Part shown: in pieces, positions 13,887-26,467 of the stretch
Position numbering within the stretch: position 1 is the first letter of the stretch
How the letters are laid out: every line of letters begins with the position of its first letter
From: Trichinella spiralis
Lineage: Eukaryota; Nematoda; Enoplea; Trichinellida; Trichinellidae
Assembly: GCA_000181795.3 (NCBI GenBank)
Contig: CM012953.1
Span: 9,598,893-9,662,892 of the forward strand
Length of the DNA: 64,000 nucleotides
Direction: 5' to 3'
Notes under the pieces: generated by a model
The model's input: only the letters and a program-made list of their open reading frames with translations
What the model was told of the DNA's origin: nothing
The model's database searches: none
Program-made: the position numbers and the translations under genes

Positions 13887-15540
13887 CACTTTTCTTATAA
13901 AATGGGTTCACTGCATAAAATGGCCTACAGTTACGGTATTTTTTATTTGTAACATGATAATTTAGAAATATGGATGAGCATCAGACGAATCAAGTAAATT
14001 ATCTGTTTCGAGGCCATCAGTTACCGTTGTTTATGCTTTTTCTTCTAATTGCTAAGCTAATATATACAGTCAACTATATTTACAAACATTGATCATAGAA
14101 ATAAATAAATTAATATATAAGTTCATTTCACTTTGCCAAGACATATTTATAATTAGTTTCATCACGCTGCTTGAGCAACTGTTTACATCTTTGTTGTCGG
14201 TACTAATTTCAAAATATAGTAGCATGATTTCATTTTAGCAGTGCTGTTAATGGACAATAATTTATGGAGATTTTAGGAAATACTTTAAATGTCTTTAGTT
14301 TAATAAATTTAGTACCAAAAATATTAATGCATAACAAGAAAGAAAAGCAATAATTAACGGGGTACGTCAATGCCTTCTGTTACTCGAGCAACACTACATT
14401 CCCCATGAAACTTACATAAGAAATTTAAAAATAATACACATGAACTTATTTTCTACATAACATACTAAAACTCGAAAAAGAATAATATAAATTTACTTGT
14501 ATTTACTCAAAATTATAATTGCCTTTGACAATTACATTTTTAATTTTCCAAACATTCCAGCAATTATTGACTCAGCGCTTTGCTTTGATAAACATTTTAT
14601 ATTTACATGGAAAAATTGTTTATGAATTCAATTTTAACATGTTCAAACGCTTTTGAGTAAAAATGATATAAACATTCTACGTGTAAAGGCTATTTAAGAA
14701 AATCTTTTAAGCAGCAAATATATTCATCTCTGTAATGTCTTGCGACGGTAGAAGGAACAACACTCATAATGAACGCCAACTATGCTTTTATTTGAAACAA
14801 AATAACACACAAGCTAAAAACTAAGGCACGTTGACACAAGTATCATGAACTAACTCACATCGCTTTTACGGTATTCACAGCATATTTAAAAATGATTATC
14901 ACATGCATTACAATCTCATTATTCAACAATGGTAGCATCGATTTTTTCATTCTTTCTAGCATTTTTTAATATCAGAAATAAAATTTATGTCACCAAAAAT
15001 TCAAAAATCAACTTTAATGGATTTTACAATCTTAGCAGCTTTGAATTTTTTGAGAGGTTTTGCTAAGCTTTTTGATCATTAATTTGAAATTATAACTGAA
15101 CTACAGCCGGAAAAGTAATAATGCATCGTTCTCCAATATATCAACGCGTTACACCAGTGCGGGGAATATTCTCGGCAATCAGAATACTGTAATCAGTGCA
15201 CTGTTATCTTATCCATGTTTCAAATGACATTTTATCAAGGGTTGAAAATAACTAAATGAAACAAGCAAGATAAATGAATATTTGTTGAATTTATTTGTCA
15301 TAGTTTAATGTTACCTAAAGCGGAATGTTTTAGGGTGAATGTAAAAGTTTTCAAATTCGTTCAGTACATAATTTTATGCATATTAAAAAATAACTTAATT
15401 GTTAAAATAAACAAATAATAACTAATAACTTATTTATATGAACAATTATTGCAACGTTACCTGCGAAGCATACTGAAAGAAAAAATAAATCTTGAAAATC
15501 AAATTGTTCTGGAAGTGGGTGTAACTTAGTGGTATTGAAA
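13887..15540. other. Divergent intergenic region, protease / MRPL4
   Basis: 1.65 kb of AT-rich DNA upstream of both the protease (-) and MRPL4 (+). No coding frame or RNA gene recognised. An acceptor-like site (aacttag) ends 11 bases before the MRPL4 ATG. Confidence 0.55.
13897..13915 (+). repeat. Copy 2 of the 18/19-bp repeat, before the protease start
   Basis: ATAAAATGGGTTCACTGCA, matching 11798-11815 except for one inserted T. It lies 10-30 bp upstream of the protease ATG on the opposite strand. Confidence 0.55.
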
Positions 15541-17054
15541 ATGTGGAAGACTGGGTTTTGTTTTTTGTCACAAAAACATTTAATGTGCAGAAACATTTAT
15601 AATCTTCCGAACTGTGTATTTATGAGTAGTACAAGTGATTCTAAACCGAATTTGCATCATTCGCATAAGTCATCTTGTAATAACGATTCAATAAGTATTC
15701 TCGGTATTTTTAAAAGTAAATATTATAAATTGGAATAAATTTAGATTTGCTTCCAAATTCATTGCAATCTCTCGCTGAATGGCGAGTTGATAAGAAAAAC
15801 AAATTTTGCGTCCAACCTGAAGCTTGGCTAACTAGTTTGAATAAAGTCGAAGAAACTCGTGTTGATTTAATTCCGTTAAATCCAACTATATTTAGAGTAT
15901 TTCCTAGGTAATAATTATTTGGACATTTAAAATTGTCCACAAATTTATTGGCATAGAAATGTTCACAAAATTTTAAATTTAGAATTGACATTTTACATCA
16001 GAACATTGTATGGCAATTGAACTATCGTTCCGTGGTAAAACGTTTGTTTAAAATGTTTCAAAAATATATTCGAAAGTCTACAGTTTATTTAGTCTTTTAT
16101 TAAAGCACTGACTAGAGCAGAGATGCCTGGAGGAGGAAGGAAGCCTTGGCCACAAAAAGGTACAGGAAGAGCACGTCATGGTAGCATACGTTCTCCGATT
16201 TGGATAAGAGGTATATTTTGTGAGGACGAAAATGTAGATTTAAAGCAACTGATGTTAATTAGGTGGTATTAGCCATGGTGCAAGAGGACCAAGAACACGA
16301 TTTTACATGTTGCCTGACTCTATTAGGCTCCAGGGTTTATGTGTTGCATTGACAATAAAACACATCCAAGTATGGCTTATCCAAGCATGCATAAATATTG
16401 AAAACTGATACGAAATTTACAGGATGATTTGGTTATTGTCGATTCATTTGATTCTTTGCCATCCGGAGAACCAAAAGTAAAAGAATGATAAATTTAACAA
16501 TATATATTAACTTTATATATTAACTATATTAACTTTTCAGTACTTGGAAGAATTAGCGGAATGTAGAAATTGGGGTTTCTCTGTACTGTTTGTTGACGTG
16601 TATGACTCTTTTTAATATTCAGTTTTATGTATTTCAAACCACTACAAGTGACCGGCGCTTTCACTTTAAAATTAATACACAAATAATTTCGGTTACTATT
16701 CTTTGTATTTATTCATGTCAAACTTTTAGGACTGATACAGCACCTGTCAATTTATTTATGGCGACTTCTGAAAACGTAGCGTTTAATATTATTCCAGCAT
16801 ATGGTATTTATAGTTTTTTGTTGTTGTCTTAATGTAGCTGTTCTTAATTTTCAGGACTAAATTGCTTCAGCATGCTGAAACATGAAACATTAGTACTTTC
16901 AAAGGACGCTTTGATCTATTTGCAGAAAAGAATTTTAGCACAGTTGTACAGAGCAGAGTCATTGCAGAAAAAATACAAGTATATGGATAACAAAGAAATT
17001 TTAATGGCTGAAGGTGAACACGACGAAGATGAATTTATGACTCCTTTTGTGTGA
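15541..17054 (+). CDS. MRPL4: Mitochondrial large-subunit ribosomal protein uL4m, 9 exons, 318 aa
   Basis: Structural protein of the mitochondrial ribosome. Exons 15541-15676, 15745-15907, 15983-16041, 16106-16210, 16263-16369, 16423-16476, 16541-16599, 16730-16803 and 16855-17054 join without a frame break. The first 45 residues form a basic, acid-poor leader ([20 protein letters not shown]) suited to mitochondrial import. The family core is clear: [47 protein letters not shown] and [14 protein letters not shown]. The exon 3 donor is the non-standard GTTTGT, required by phase and also used by the protease gene. The tail is acidic ([14 protein letters not shown]). AATAAA lies at 17365-17370. 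eIF1A follows on the same strand 1.1 kb downstream. Confidence 0.95.
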
Positions 17055-18146
17055 TTTGGCTTCGTAGATATGAGTATTTATTTATTTTCATATTAATAGC
17101 ATTCATTTATGAATGAAACATTCTGTTTGTTACGGATGGTATATATGTTAGTAAACCTTGATTGTTAATATATGTGTACTGTAGTAAGTAACATAATGGT
17201 GAAGTGAAAAGGTCAGTATTAATAGACGAGCGCGTGTGAATTTTGAACTTGCATTTGTAGCAGATAAATGGATCTACTGTGTTCGTTTATTTGATCACCA
17301 CGCTCGAAGAATAACTTTCATGATTATGACTATGACCTTGAGCGACGTCGCCCAAATTTAATGAAATAAACTCATCTTAAGTATGTTATTGATCGACGCA
17401 ATATAGTGATTCTCTTGACGACATCATAGAATTCTCTACAAAAAATAATACAGTTACTGCAAATTTGGAAGTCTAATATTAGTAGCATCCTTTTTTGGAT
17501 GACAGTGTAAAAACGAAGCTGAAGTTTTGCTTAAATCATTTCTGAAAAAGTATGAAACTAAAGAATTGTAAATTTAAAATATATTATTTGCTTTTATAAA
17601 AATATATTAATAGTCAAATGCAGATATATCATACAAACCTGCTGCTTTTATACTGTAAAGTGTATTACTGTATTTCTAGGAAATGCTCTGTGTTCTTCCT
17701 GAATTTCAGTTTTGTGCCGTAATAAATATCAAGGTTGTGAGTGTTTTTGCTGTACAATTTTGTTTACTCTTTTTGATTATTAGCAGTGTAATTTCAGCAG
17801 CACTGTTATGTTCACTTTCCGTCATAAATGCTGTTTAATCAAGAAAAATTTGCTGTTGAATCAATCGGCTGATTCGTTATTTTCATGACTTTAGATTTTT
17901 AATATTTTATTGAATTGATTTTTATTGTTGTGTAATAACAAAATGGACTGATTTTCCTTTTTGCTTTGCAATGCAATGCAATGCACTGATTTGTAAATTT
18001 GTTGTTTTGCAATGATTTGGCTGTTTGTAAATTTTCTAAAGTAGACTGCTTCGGTACGAAGTTTATTTTGAGATTTTCTTTTTTTATTTACATCGAAAAT
18101 AAGTTATCATTATTACAGTTATGTTTTTTTGAATTTAGAATTGTAA
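17055..18146 (+). other. MRPL4 3' flank and eIF1A upstream region
   Basis: 1.09 kb. It contains AATAAA (17365-17370), a GC-richer patch at 17210-17420 with no long frame, and a short tandem GCAAT run near 17967-17985. Just before the eIF1A ATG, a 3' splice acceptor (tttgaatttag) ends eight bases upstream, so a non-coding 5' exon or a spliced leader is likely. Confidence 0.55.
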
Positions 18147-18620
18147 ATGCCCAAAAATAAAGGTAAAGGAGGAAAAAATCGCCGTCGTGGAAAAAATGAA
18201 AACGACGCCGAAAAGCGTGAATTGATATTTAAGGAAGATGGCCAAGAATATGCGCAAGTAATGAAAATGTTGGGAAATAATCGTCTGCAGGCATTTTGTT
18301 TTGATGGTGTTGTCAGAATGTGTCACATTCGAGGGAAGTTGCGTAAAAAAGTGTGGATAAATGCCGGGGACATAATATTGATCGGTTTGAGAGATTTTCA
18401 AGACAAAAAGGCGGATGTCATTTTGAAGTATAATTCGGACGAAGCGCGCAATTTGAAAACTTATGGTGAACTACCAGAAACGGCGAAAATAAATGAAGGC
18501 GGAGGCGATGACGAAGATTTTGGTATTGAATTTGGAGATACTGGGCAGCAGGCGTTTTCTGACGCGGAGGAAGAACCTGAAGAAGATTCAACGGAGGAAA
18601 GTGAAGAAGACGAGCCCTGA
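18147..18620 (+). CDS. EIF1A: Translation initiation factor eIF1A, 157 aa, single exon
   Basis: Binds the 40S A site, supports ternary-complex recruitment and scanning. The basic N-terminal tail ([20 protein letters not shown]) is followed by the OB fold: [19 protein letters not shown], then [20 protein letters not shown] and [14 protein letters not shown] long acidic C-terminal tail begins after residue 110 and ends EESEEDEP. The length is close to the roughly 144 residues of animal eIF1A, with a slightly longer acidic tail. The coding region is uninterrupted, though a likely splice acceptor sits eight bases before the ATG. Confidence 0.97.
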   Translation: MPKNKGKGGKNRRRGKNENDAEKRELIFKEDGQEYAQVMKMLGNNRLQAFCFDGVVRMCHIRGKLRKKVWINAGDIILIGLRDFQDKKADVILKYNSDEARNLKTYGELPETAKINEGGGDDEDFGIEFGDTGQQAFSDAEEEPEEDSTEESEEDEP

Positions 18621-19233
18621 ACTAGCAGCTTGGAAATTCGCTTGCTTCATTTCGATTTTACTTTTATAATTCGTGCTTTTATATGACATCTTATTTCGCA
18701 GTAATTTTTATTTCCATCTGCATTTATGTTGGAAACGTAAGTAAATTCGATGTGGAGTGACATTTAAAGCCAGTTATTAAATGCAAAATTTGATTTTAAT
18801 TTGTAAGTGGCATTTTAAAGTAAACATTTCATTACTTAAAAAGATGTAGTTAATTTTTCAATTTTTTAAATTTAGTTTTGATTCCTTAAATCTCAATGCA
18901 CAATCTGTATCGGTAAATCTGTAATGTAATAATGCAATATATGCAATGGACATTTTTTCAAATTTATTAAATTCCGTAATTGCGCAATTATAATAAAACT
19001 TACACAAGGATTTGAAAATAGAACAAACATAAATATGATGAGAGTAATAATATGAGAAAGAGTATTTTCATTTCATAATTTCTTTCATTATAAGACAATT
19101 TTCATACTAACCTACTAAATTTAAATTCAGAAGTGATACTGTATTGAAAATGGAGATGTACTTTTAAATTTGTTCATCTCAATGGCCACTTTCGAAGATT
19201 TGAAATAAAATAAGACCATATAAAGGAATCTGT
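18621..19233. other. Convergent spacer after eIF1A
   Basis: 3' flanks of eIF1A (+) and the unrecognised ten-exon gene (-). A candidate eIF1A poly(A) signal AATAAA is at 18992-18997 and a reverse-strand one (TTTATT) at 18963-18968. No gene seen. Confidence 0.55.
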
Positions 19234-22200
19234 TCACGTAATTTCCTGATCCATCTTCAAGCGACGGCGTTTCGATGATTCTGTTTTATTTTGATTACCT
19301 AAAATTTATCATACATTCAAAAATAAAAATTGAATTTCTTTTCACAATACAATATACAGAATAAAAAAAAACAAATTCAAATTCAAAAAGAAACAGAAAA
19401 AAAAATTGAAAATTCAAAATCACTTTTAGGATTAAAATATATGCATACATTTAGTTCTTCTGCAAGATTGGGACCATATACCGTTTGGCACTAAAAAAAA
19501 TTATCGAAGATCATTTGCTGGAAATTTCCATGTATAACATATTTAATAATGCAAATAAGTAAAATAAGTGCCCCAAATAATCAATCCATGGAATAAGAAA
19601 AACAAATCGAATAAAAAGCATAATTCATAATTAAGACATAAAAAACAGCTCACGAATTGAATTGAGAAATGTGACGTCTGCAGGAAGTCTTTTAGGAGGT
19701 TTGTTATTAAACGAAGGAGACAATCTCAGCTTTGTACGGTACAATCGCTGAAAAAGTTTTCAAATATAATATAATAAATGCACAAATTACTGCATCTGGG
19801 AGAAACTAGAATTAAATACATCCTAGAACCATGCTCTACTATCAGTAAGCTGTTTTAAAATCCATCATATAAAAAGCAGTAAAAAACCACTGAAATAAAA
19901 AAATGGAGTAAATTTCAACTTGGTAAATTAATTATTGTAGCACTTTATAATATTACAGATTTCGTTTAATAAATATTATTAATATAACATTAAAACTCAC
20001 CACACTGTCAGAATAAGGAGTTGACAAATCGAACAGCTCTGGCTGTTTGTGAATAGACGTTTGAGTGCCGCTAGACTGCAAATAAATTTAATAAACAAAC
20101 GTTTGAAAAAATTATCATATCAAACGTTTAAAACACACCCCTAGTGAACTTTGATCTGAGATGATGTCTGCATAAATGCTTCTACTACTCAAATCACTAG
20201 GCACGCTATGTCTTCTTTTGACCAGTAATAATTCCTTCTGCAATAACTGATGCGAGTGTAAAGCCTATTTAAAAACATATATAAGAAAGAAAATCAGCAC
20301 ATTAATAAACAGGAATGTCAGCATTAACAGAACAGAATTAAAAATACCGATTTACACTACCTTGCGTACTTGCTCTTGGACTAAAATCGAATTCTTGGCA
20401 ATATGAGACAGTGTGTTTAACAAGCACTGCTGAAAATACAATAAGAACAATAAAAAATGAAATCATTAATTTCAAAATCTTGCATATCAAAAGCATTGAG
20501 GTTCAATTTTAAATAACGGAATTTAATTAAAATTTTTAACCAAAAATGTAAGCTTCAAAATTGCACGCATGTTCATAAAACAACATTGCCTCTAAAGTTA
20601 TCTCCTCTAAACTCACAAGTTGTCCAATGCAAAATAATGGTAACAAAATAAAAAATCCTCTTTGATAAGAAAAAAATTCAATCTGAAAGTAAATTTCTCT
20701 TAAAGTTTAAAACCAAAATCACAAAATATCTTCTTCTGCGTAAACAATCAAAATATTCCTTTACATGGAATATTTACAAACATTAACATAACGATTTTTA
20801 ATCAAAAATTACTACAGTAAATTAATACAAAAATCATTTGGTTCCTTTTTTCACTTCAACTCTCCACACATTCATAATACCTGATGATCATTTCAAACAC
20901 TGTAAAGCATTTTTTCCAAAAAGACATTTTCATCTTTTAGGAATATTTATAATTTGAATTTTTTATTATACAGTGCATTAATAGTAAAACTGGATGAAAT
21001 ATAATATTAAACATGCATAAGGCTTGGGGATTCATTTTCTAAACAACTTTATAGAAAATATATTCGTAAACAATGACATGTATCAGCATTATTTTACTGA
21101 AACTAAAGAAAAACTGACAGTATTATAAAACTATAGTTGAAATAAATAACAAATAACTTAATTAATAAAAATTCTGCACCCATTTTGAGATAAGTTTAAA
21201 AATAAAAAATAAAATAAATTTTGAAGTTTTAAAAACCAAACTATTAACATGCAGATATGCATATTATCACTTATAAAATAAATAAATAATAAAGTGCTTC
21301 AGAAAAAAAATAAAAAATAAACAAAATAGAAAATAAAATAATAACTGTTCAAATACTTTCAGTGGCTTACATACAATTAGATATAATATATCTATAATTA
21401 AAAATAATTATAGATAATTAGTCATTTTTAAATTTAACTGCTAATCTTTACTACTGAGCGTTTTTTGCACATTTGCCATATTTTATTTTAACCATTTATC
21501 TACCAAAACAGAGCACATGCCCTTCTTTTGTATATCTAATCTTACTTGCTTATCGTCTAAACATCCTTCATCAGTTCCATTTACAACTTCCGATTTGGTC
21601 TGTTCGCACGTTAGCCTTCTATTTTCCATGTTCTATAAATCAATTTTGTCTAACTATAAATTATAACAAATAATTATTAAAAGCAATACTTCAAAACTGA
21701 AGCAGTTTTCTTCATCATCAAAACTTAAGGCTGCGGTTGATTGACTAGAACTCGGCTGAAATGATTTTATTAATGTTAAGATAGTCCTATATTTTAATAT
21801 GCAAATTTCACACAAAACGGCAAAAAACTCATTTGGAAAATATAACATTTTACTTTGTAACCTGTTAAATTATCTTTTTTATCAATGAGCTCAAAAAATA
21901 TTTGCTTAAAAGTATTTAATAAATGAAATTTAAACTTTTCTGCTTATTTAAACGTCGAAAGCAAATAAATTTAACTAAGTTTTACAGAAAAGACTATTGT
22001 AATTTCGAAAAAAAAACGAAGAATAAATACATCACTTATGCGAAATGAAATAAGAAAAGATGGATAAATCAGTCAAATTTGTAAACTGTCTGAATAACAG
22101 ATTTGCATGAAATTCGGAAAAGATGACTCTGCGCATCAGCTGATTTTTTAATATCAAAAATAAAATTCACCTGCTGTTCGAACTGATTCAAAATAGCATC

Positions 22201-23308
22201 AAAATCAACGTTTCCAGATTTCGTGCGGGCAGTCTCCTCTTCATTTTCAGTGCAGAATTGTCTTGTGCAATCTTTTCCTTCTGTCAGCAACAGCAAAGTG
22301 TTCTCAAGATTGTTGTTGATCATTCTGATGGAGCTGGATATTCCTCCATACGTACATTTACACTAAAATGAATGGATATTTGTTTTTTGCAAAGATGAAC
22401 AGAATGGTGAATTTTGAAAAAGAAGAATTAATATTATATCCATAAAAACATGCGATTGAATTCCTATTTCATATTATCATATATTAAGTATATTTAACTT
22501 AAAAGTGATTATAATAACAAAAAACGCAAATTATCCATAGAAATACATTCAGCAATTAATGGAAATTTTTCTAATATAAGCCTCGCTTACTTTGGCATGA
22601 CAGCCTACACATCTTTTCGCAAACGCTTTACAATTTCCCGTCATTTTACTCATTATTTTAAAATCAAACGCTAATATTATATTGAACTTCTTTTCAACCA
22701 GAAAATTACAAATTTATTTATTGTGAAATAATGTTCTTTATAAAATTTCATGACTATAACTTGAGAACAGCTTTGTGCTTTAATTTCTTTATGTAATATT
22801 TCAATATTTACAACAACAAACAAAAGATCACAATGCAAACATCATAAATAAATAACACATACACAATATATAATAACTCGCATATTAAAAAAATTGACAT
22901 TATATTTTTACATTTTAATACATTTAAATAAATTAAATTAAATTAAATTAAAATTTCATGAAAGGCATATCGCCTTATGTTATTTCAAAATTATTTAACT
23001 TTACATTTGAAATTCTTAAAAATGTATTCATATATGAAAATACTTCTTTTTCAACTGTTGAGTTAATAAAGATTTCATAAATCATTATGAACAGCTATCT
23101 GTAACTATTTTATTCAACGCTCATATCGCTCTGATATTAATTTAAACATCATTATTGTTAATCGTTTATTATTAATTAAACTTTATAAAAAAAATTTTAG
23201 AACCGCTAAAAATTTTTTAAATATTAATTAATAATAAAAGATTATACTTGAAATTAAAAAGTTTTTGCGTACCTTCCCTTCATCATCCGAAGAATGTTGA
23301 CTTGCCAT
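19234..23308 (-). CDS. Unrecognised ten-exon protein, 287 aa, basic C-terminus
   Basis: I do not recognise the family. Exons, 5' to 3': 23308-23273, 22689-22591, 22362-22171, 21755-21690, 20429-20361, 20264-20139, 20075-20001, 19747-19654, 19490-19449, 19298-19234. All join into one frame of 288 codons including the stop; the last two introns share phase 1, which supports the chain. Visible features: an acidic start (MASQHSSDDEGK), a cysteine cluster across exons 2-3 (KRCVGCHAKCKCTYGG), a helical segment (SSIRMINNNLENTLLLL), a second helix (LLNTLSHIAKNSILVQEQVRK plus HQLLQKELLLVKRR), a Ser/Thr-rich middle and a bipartite-like basic tail (CRRTKC, then SSKRRRLKMDQE). Likely nuclear by the tail (inference). 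The exon 2 acceptor (ttgaaaag) is weak; an internal Met (MSKMTGN) is an alternative start. Confidence 0.68.
20430..21689 (-). other. 1.26-kb intron of the ten-exon gene
   Basis: Intron between exons 4 and 5. AT-rich, no additional exon with good splice sites found, but a small in-phase exon could be missed because both flanks are phase 0. Confidence 0.5.
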
Positions 23309-24270
23309 TTGTTCAGTACAACTAATTCATTTCAACAGATAAAATATTAAAATCAGTTTTACACTAACAATCGTTGCAGATTTTATTTCACTTTTAATCG
23401 AAAGCGCATATAATATACGGTAAAAAATTAAATGTACTTCAAGTACTCATGGAGCTGTTTGAATTATTTGTCTCTTTAACATTATATACTGAGCACAATT
23501 TAAAATATTAAAATTATTTTAGTTTCATTTATAATTAAAATTTTATTTCAACTGTACATTTAAAAGTTAAAGTATTCTAAAGAAGATAGTTTGTCCCAGC
23601 AACAAAAAAAATTTTGACAGTGTTCTGCAATTGTCAAATGAATATTATTGATTATCAATTTATTATCAATTAAAACTTTACTAGCACTATAGAATTTTAT
23701 CATCTACAATGGTAAAAAACTGCTTTATTTCAGTTTTAAAATTTTCCAAAAAAATACTAAAATTGTAAAAAAAACAATTTTAATACTTTCAATTTTATTC
23801 ATATTCAAATTTAAGTATTTAATTTATAAAATTTAACTATTTTTCTAAGTTATTTTGGCGGCTATTTAAAAAAAGATAACAAAATTCTTTCGCCAATTAG
23901 AGAGCGCTGGCAATAATTTGTACTTCGATAGTGGAACCATTTCGACAGAGCGGAGAAAGAAATGTGATGCATTTGTTTCATCAAAAATGCACGTGATAAA
24001 TAATAACCTTTTAAAACTATATCAAAAATTTTAATTTTTAAATAAATAATACAAAGTACGTTTTAAAAATAAATATAAAAGCGAAATATTTATTTGATTT
24101 TTTGGCATCTTTACAGTATCATTAATAAAGTCTGTAAAAAAGTAGTTTATTCATATAGATAACAGTGGTCGGTTTATTCGACAGACAACAATACGCAAAA
24201 AACGATACTAAAAAGTATATATAGTATATTTCTACAGTAGGTTTTTGAGGTGTAAAGAAAATTAACAATA
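23309..24270. other. Upstream region of the ten-exon gene
   Basis: AT-rich; a GC-richer patch at 23885-23990 may be promoter-related. No coding frame recognised. The decayed retroelement starts at its right edge. Confidence 0.45.
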
Positions 24271-25990
24271 TTAGTGGTCATGCATGATTTCGACGCTGGG
24301 CAAGAACGAGACACTATGACGATAGCAAAGTTCATTTAGCGGAAGATCAAACTGGACGTTGTGCATTTGAACCACGCTCATTAGTACACTTGGTATCGCT
24401 TTTCTCCATCGACGATCTTCTTTCACGTTTATGTTACATGTCCAAGTGGGTGCCACCCATATGGTCTCTTGCGGTTTTTCACTTCTCGCCGCCATACATG
24501 CTCTCGTCTGAAATGGGATATGGTACTTAATGTTAGGTATTAGGTATTTCCCTGATCTGGAGGCTTTGTGAAATGCAGTCCAAAATAACTTCATCTGATG
24601 CGTGCTATGGGAATCGACGGATGCTGGCTTGATTCGATCTAAACTGATAGTTTGCATCCATCAGTCGTGATTTTCTTCAGGATCCATTTGATCACCAAAA
24701 AATGAACCCCTTTTTCATTTGGCGTAAATGTAGACTGAATTGAGTTGGTGGAGGCTTAGGTGATTTCTCGGGGGATTTTATATACTCGGTGAATGAATGC
24801 GTGTCCATTGTACGACATCATTGTTCCTGCCGGGCTTATCGTAATGTTGTTTCACCAGACGCTTCAAACTCGACCGATGATCGAGTGTGAAAGGCAATGT
24901 ATCGTAACGTTCCAGCATACTATTTCACGTCTGAACGGCTTCTGTCCGGGGACGTGTCGCACCAAAGAACAACATTCATGTTTTGCAAGTTGATCTGTTT
25001 CGTTAGTAACGAGATACTTTTTTCATTGTGTTTTCCCTGCAAACAATTTCAAGTGAAACCAAGCTTCGGGTGGTAATTTCAGTTGTCGTGTTGGATAGTG
25101 CACCTGCGACGGTATTTCCTTTACCTTTGATGTGCCGAATTTCGTTAGTGAAGGATGTGATGTAGTCCAATTGTCTGACTTCACGTGGGTTGGGTTGTGA
25201 GTACCTGTACCTCGCTGTGCAGTTTGAACAATTGGTTTGTGGTGGGTTAAAATTGTTAAACGTCGAATTTCGAGCCAACGGATGGCCAAAGAAGTGGCAA
25301 GAAGCTCACGTTCGAATGCGCTGTATTCAATTTCACACGGTTGGAGTCTGTGGAAAAAAAATGCAAGGCTTCTGGAAGAAAACCAGTAGGATGAGTTAGG
25401 TGATGGCCTTTCCAAATAACGCAGCTGTCTTTCTAGATCTGCAATTTATTGTTGAATGGCATGAATTCTGCTGGCGTTGCTTTCTATAATGGCGTCGACT
25501 GAGCTAACAGTGTTTAGGGCCACAGTTCATCAGCCTTTTTGGCCATTTTCTCTATATTGTCACACGTGTTGGCTTTTAGGATCACTTGAATATGAACGGA
25601 CAGGCGTTGCAAAAATCGGATTCTGGATAAGTCATCCGTTTTGGTCCATGCCGCTGCCATAATTCCGGTGCATCTCTCGGAGCATTTGACACGATTTCCA
25701 ATCGCCGGCGGTCAACGAGCGAAAACGGTCATTTTCTAATTCGACATAACAAACCGCCTTCAGCACTTCGCAGGAACCATTCTCGACAAGTTCTAGCAGA
25801 TCATCAACGTCAGCAGCGACTGTGTACCCGGTAAAGACGAAAACACGGAAGAAAATTTTGTCAATTGTGCTGAAATTCGACCAAACAAAATTTCGCTTCT
25901 GCTTGGGCGAACCATAACTGCGGGCAGTTTGACCGTAAAGACGCAGGTTATACTGCAGTCTTTGTGTTCAGTTGACAACCACGTCACAAA
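24271..25990 (-). mobile_element. Decayed, internally deleted Ty3/gypsy-like LTR retroelement
   Basis: Much more GC-rich than its flanks. On the minus strand, about 25360-25023 carries an RNase H-like segment typical of Ty3/gypsy pol (LAFFFHRLQPCEIEYSAFER, then ELLATSLAIRWLEI and HHKPIV), broken by a frameshift near 25210. It continues in another frame (REVRQLDYITSFTNEIRHIK, then GKGNTVAGALS). At 24657-24271 a frame opens MQTISLDRIKPA, resembling an integrase C-terminus. Upstream (25960-25400), a stop-riddled segment could be gag or a remnant of reverse transcriptase. The order is consistent with pol, but reverse transcriptase proper appears lost, so the copy is non-functional. No matching pair of LTRs was found around it. 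Confidence 0.7.
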
Positions 25991-26128
25991 ACGTAGCCGT
26001 CAGTTTATCCAACGGACAACAAGATTTAACAGCAACAGTATGATACTAAGAACAGAATGTATAGTATGCCTATACAGTAATTTTTTGATGTACAAGTAGT
26101 ACAATATTTGTTGTCAGGAATGACTGCT

Positions 26129-26177
26129 ATAATAATAATAATGCTAATGATAATAATAATAGTGCTAATAATAATAA
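26129..26177. repeat. Imperfect (TAA)n/(TGA)n trinucleotide repeat
   Basis: ATAATAATAATG units interrupted by GCT and GAT, directly abutting the left end of the TG...CA element. Confidence 0.8.
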
Positions 26178-26317
26178 TGTAGCGGATACGTCTATTCAAA
26201 ATCACAAGGTATCACACTCACTATATATATATATAAAAGCCAATGCAATATCTACGGTATCAATCATTACTTAGTGTTAATCAAGCTATTTACTACAATA
26301 AGAGTGATTCCGCTACA
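26178..26317 (+). mobile_element. 140-bp TG...CA element with 9-bp inverted ends: solo LTR/TRIM or MITE-like
   Basis: Begins TGTAGCGGA and ends TCCGCTACA, a perfect 9-bp terminal inverted repeat with TG...CA termini. Internally it has a TATA box (TATAAAAG at 26232-26239) in the plus orientation. The flanks ATAA / ATAG make only a partial target-site duplication. It does not pair with the nearby gypsy remnant, which runs on the other strand. It lies 150 bp upstream of the COA5 start codon in the same orientation. Confidence 0.55.
26232..26239 (+). promoter_or_regulatory. TATA box inside the 140-bp element
   Basis: TATAAAAG following a (TA)n run. It is 229 bp upstream of the COA5 ATG and points toward COA5. 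The match is canonical; use as the COA5/TTC7 promoter is inference. Confidence 0.4.
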
Positions 26318-26467
26318 ATAGATGTAATATTTTATATTTTTTATTATTTATGTCATGAATTTTACGTTGTTTATACCCAGTTGACTATTTTACAGTCAAT
26401 TGAACTTGAATACCTTTAAAAATTCGGTAGTTAATTGGTATTGCAATTATAAAGAATAGTCACTATT

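Noticed and set aside
26178-26317. LTR belonging to the gypsy remnant at 24271-25990
   Set aside because: Its TATA box points the opposite way and no second copy flanks the remnant.
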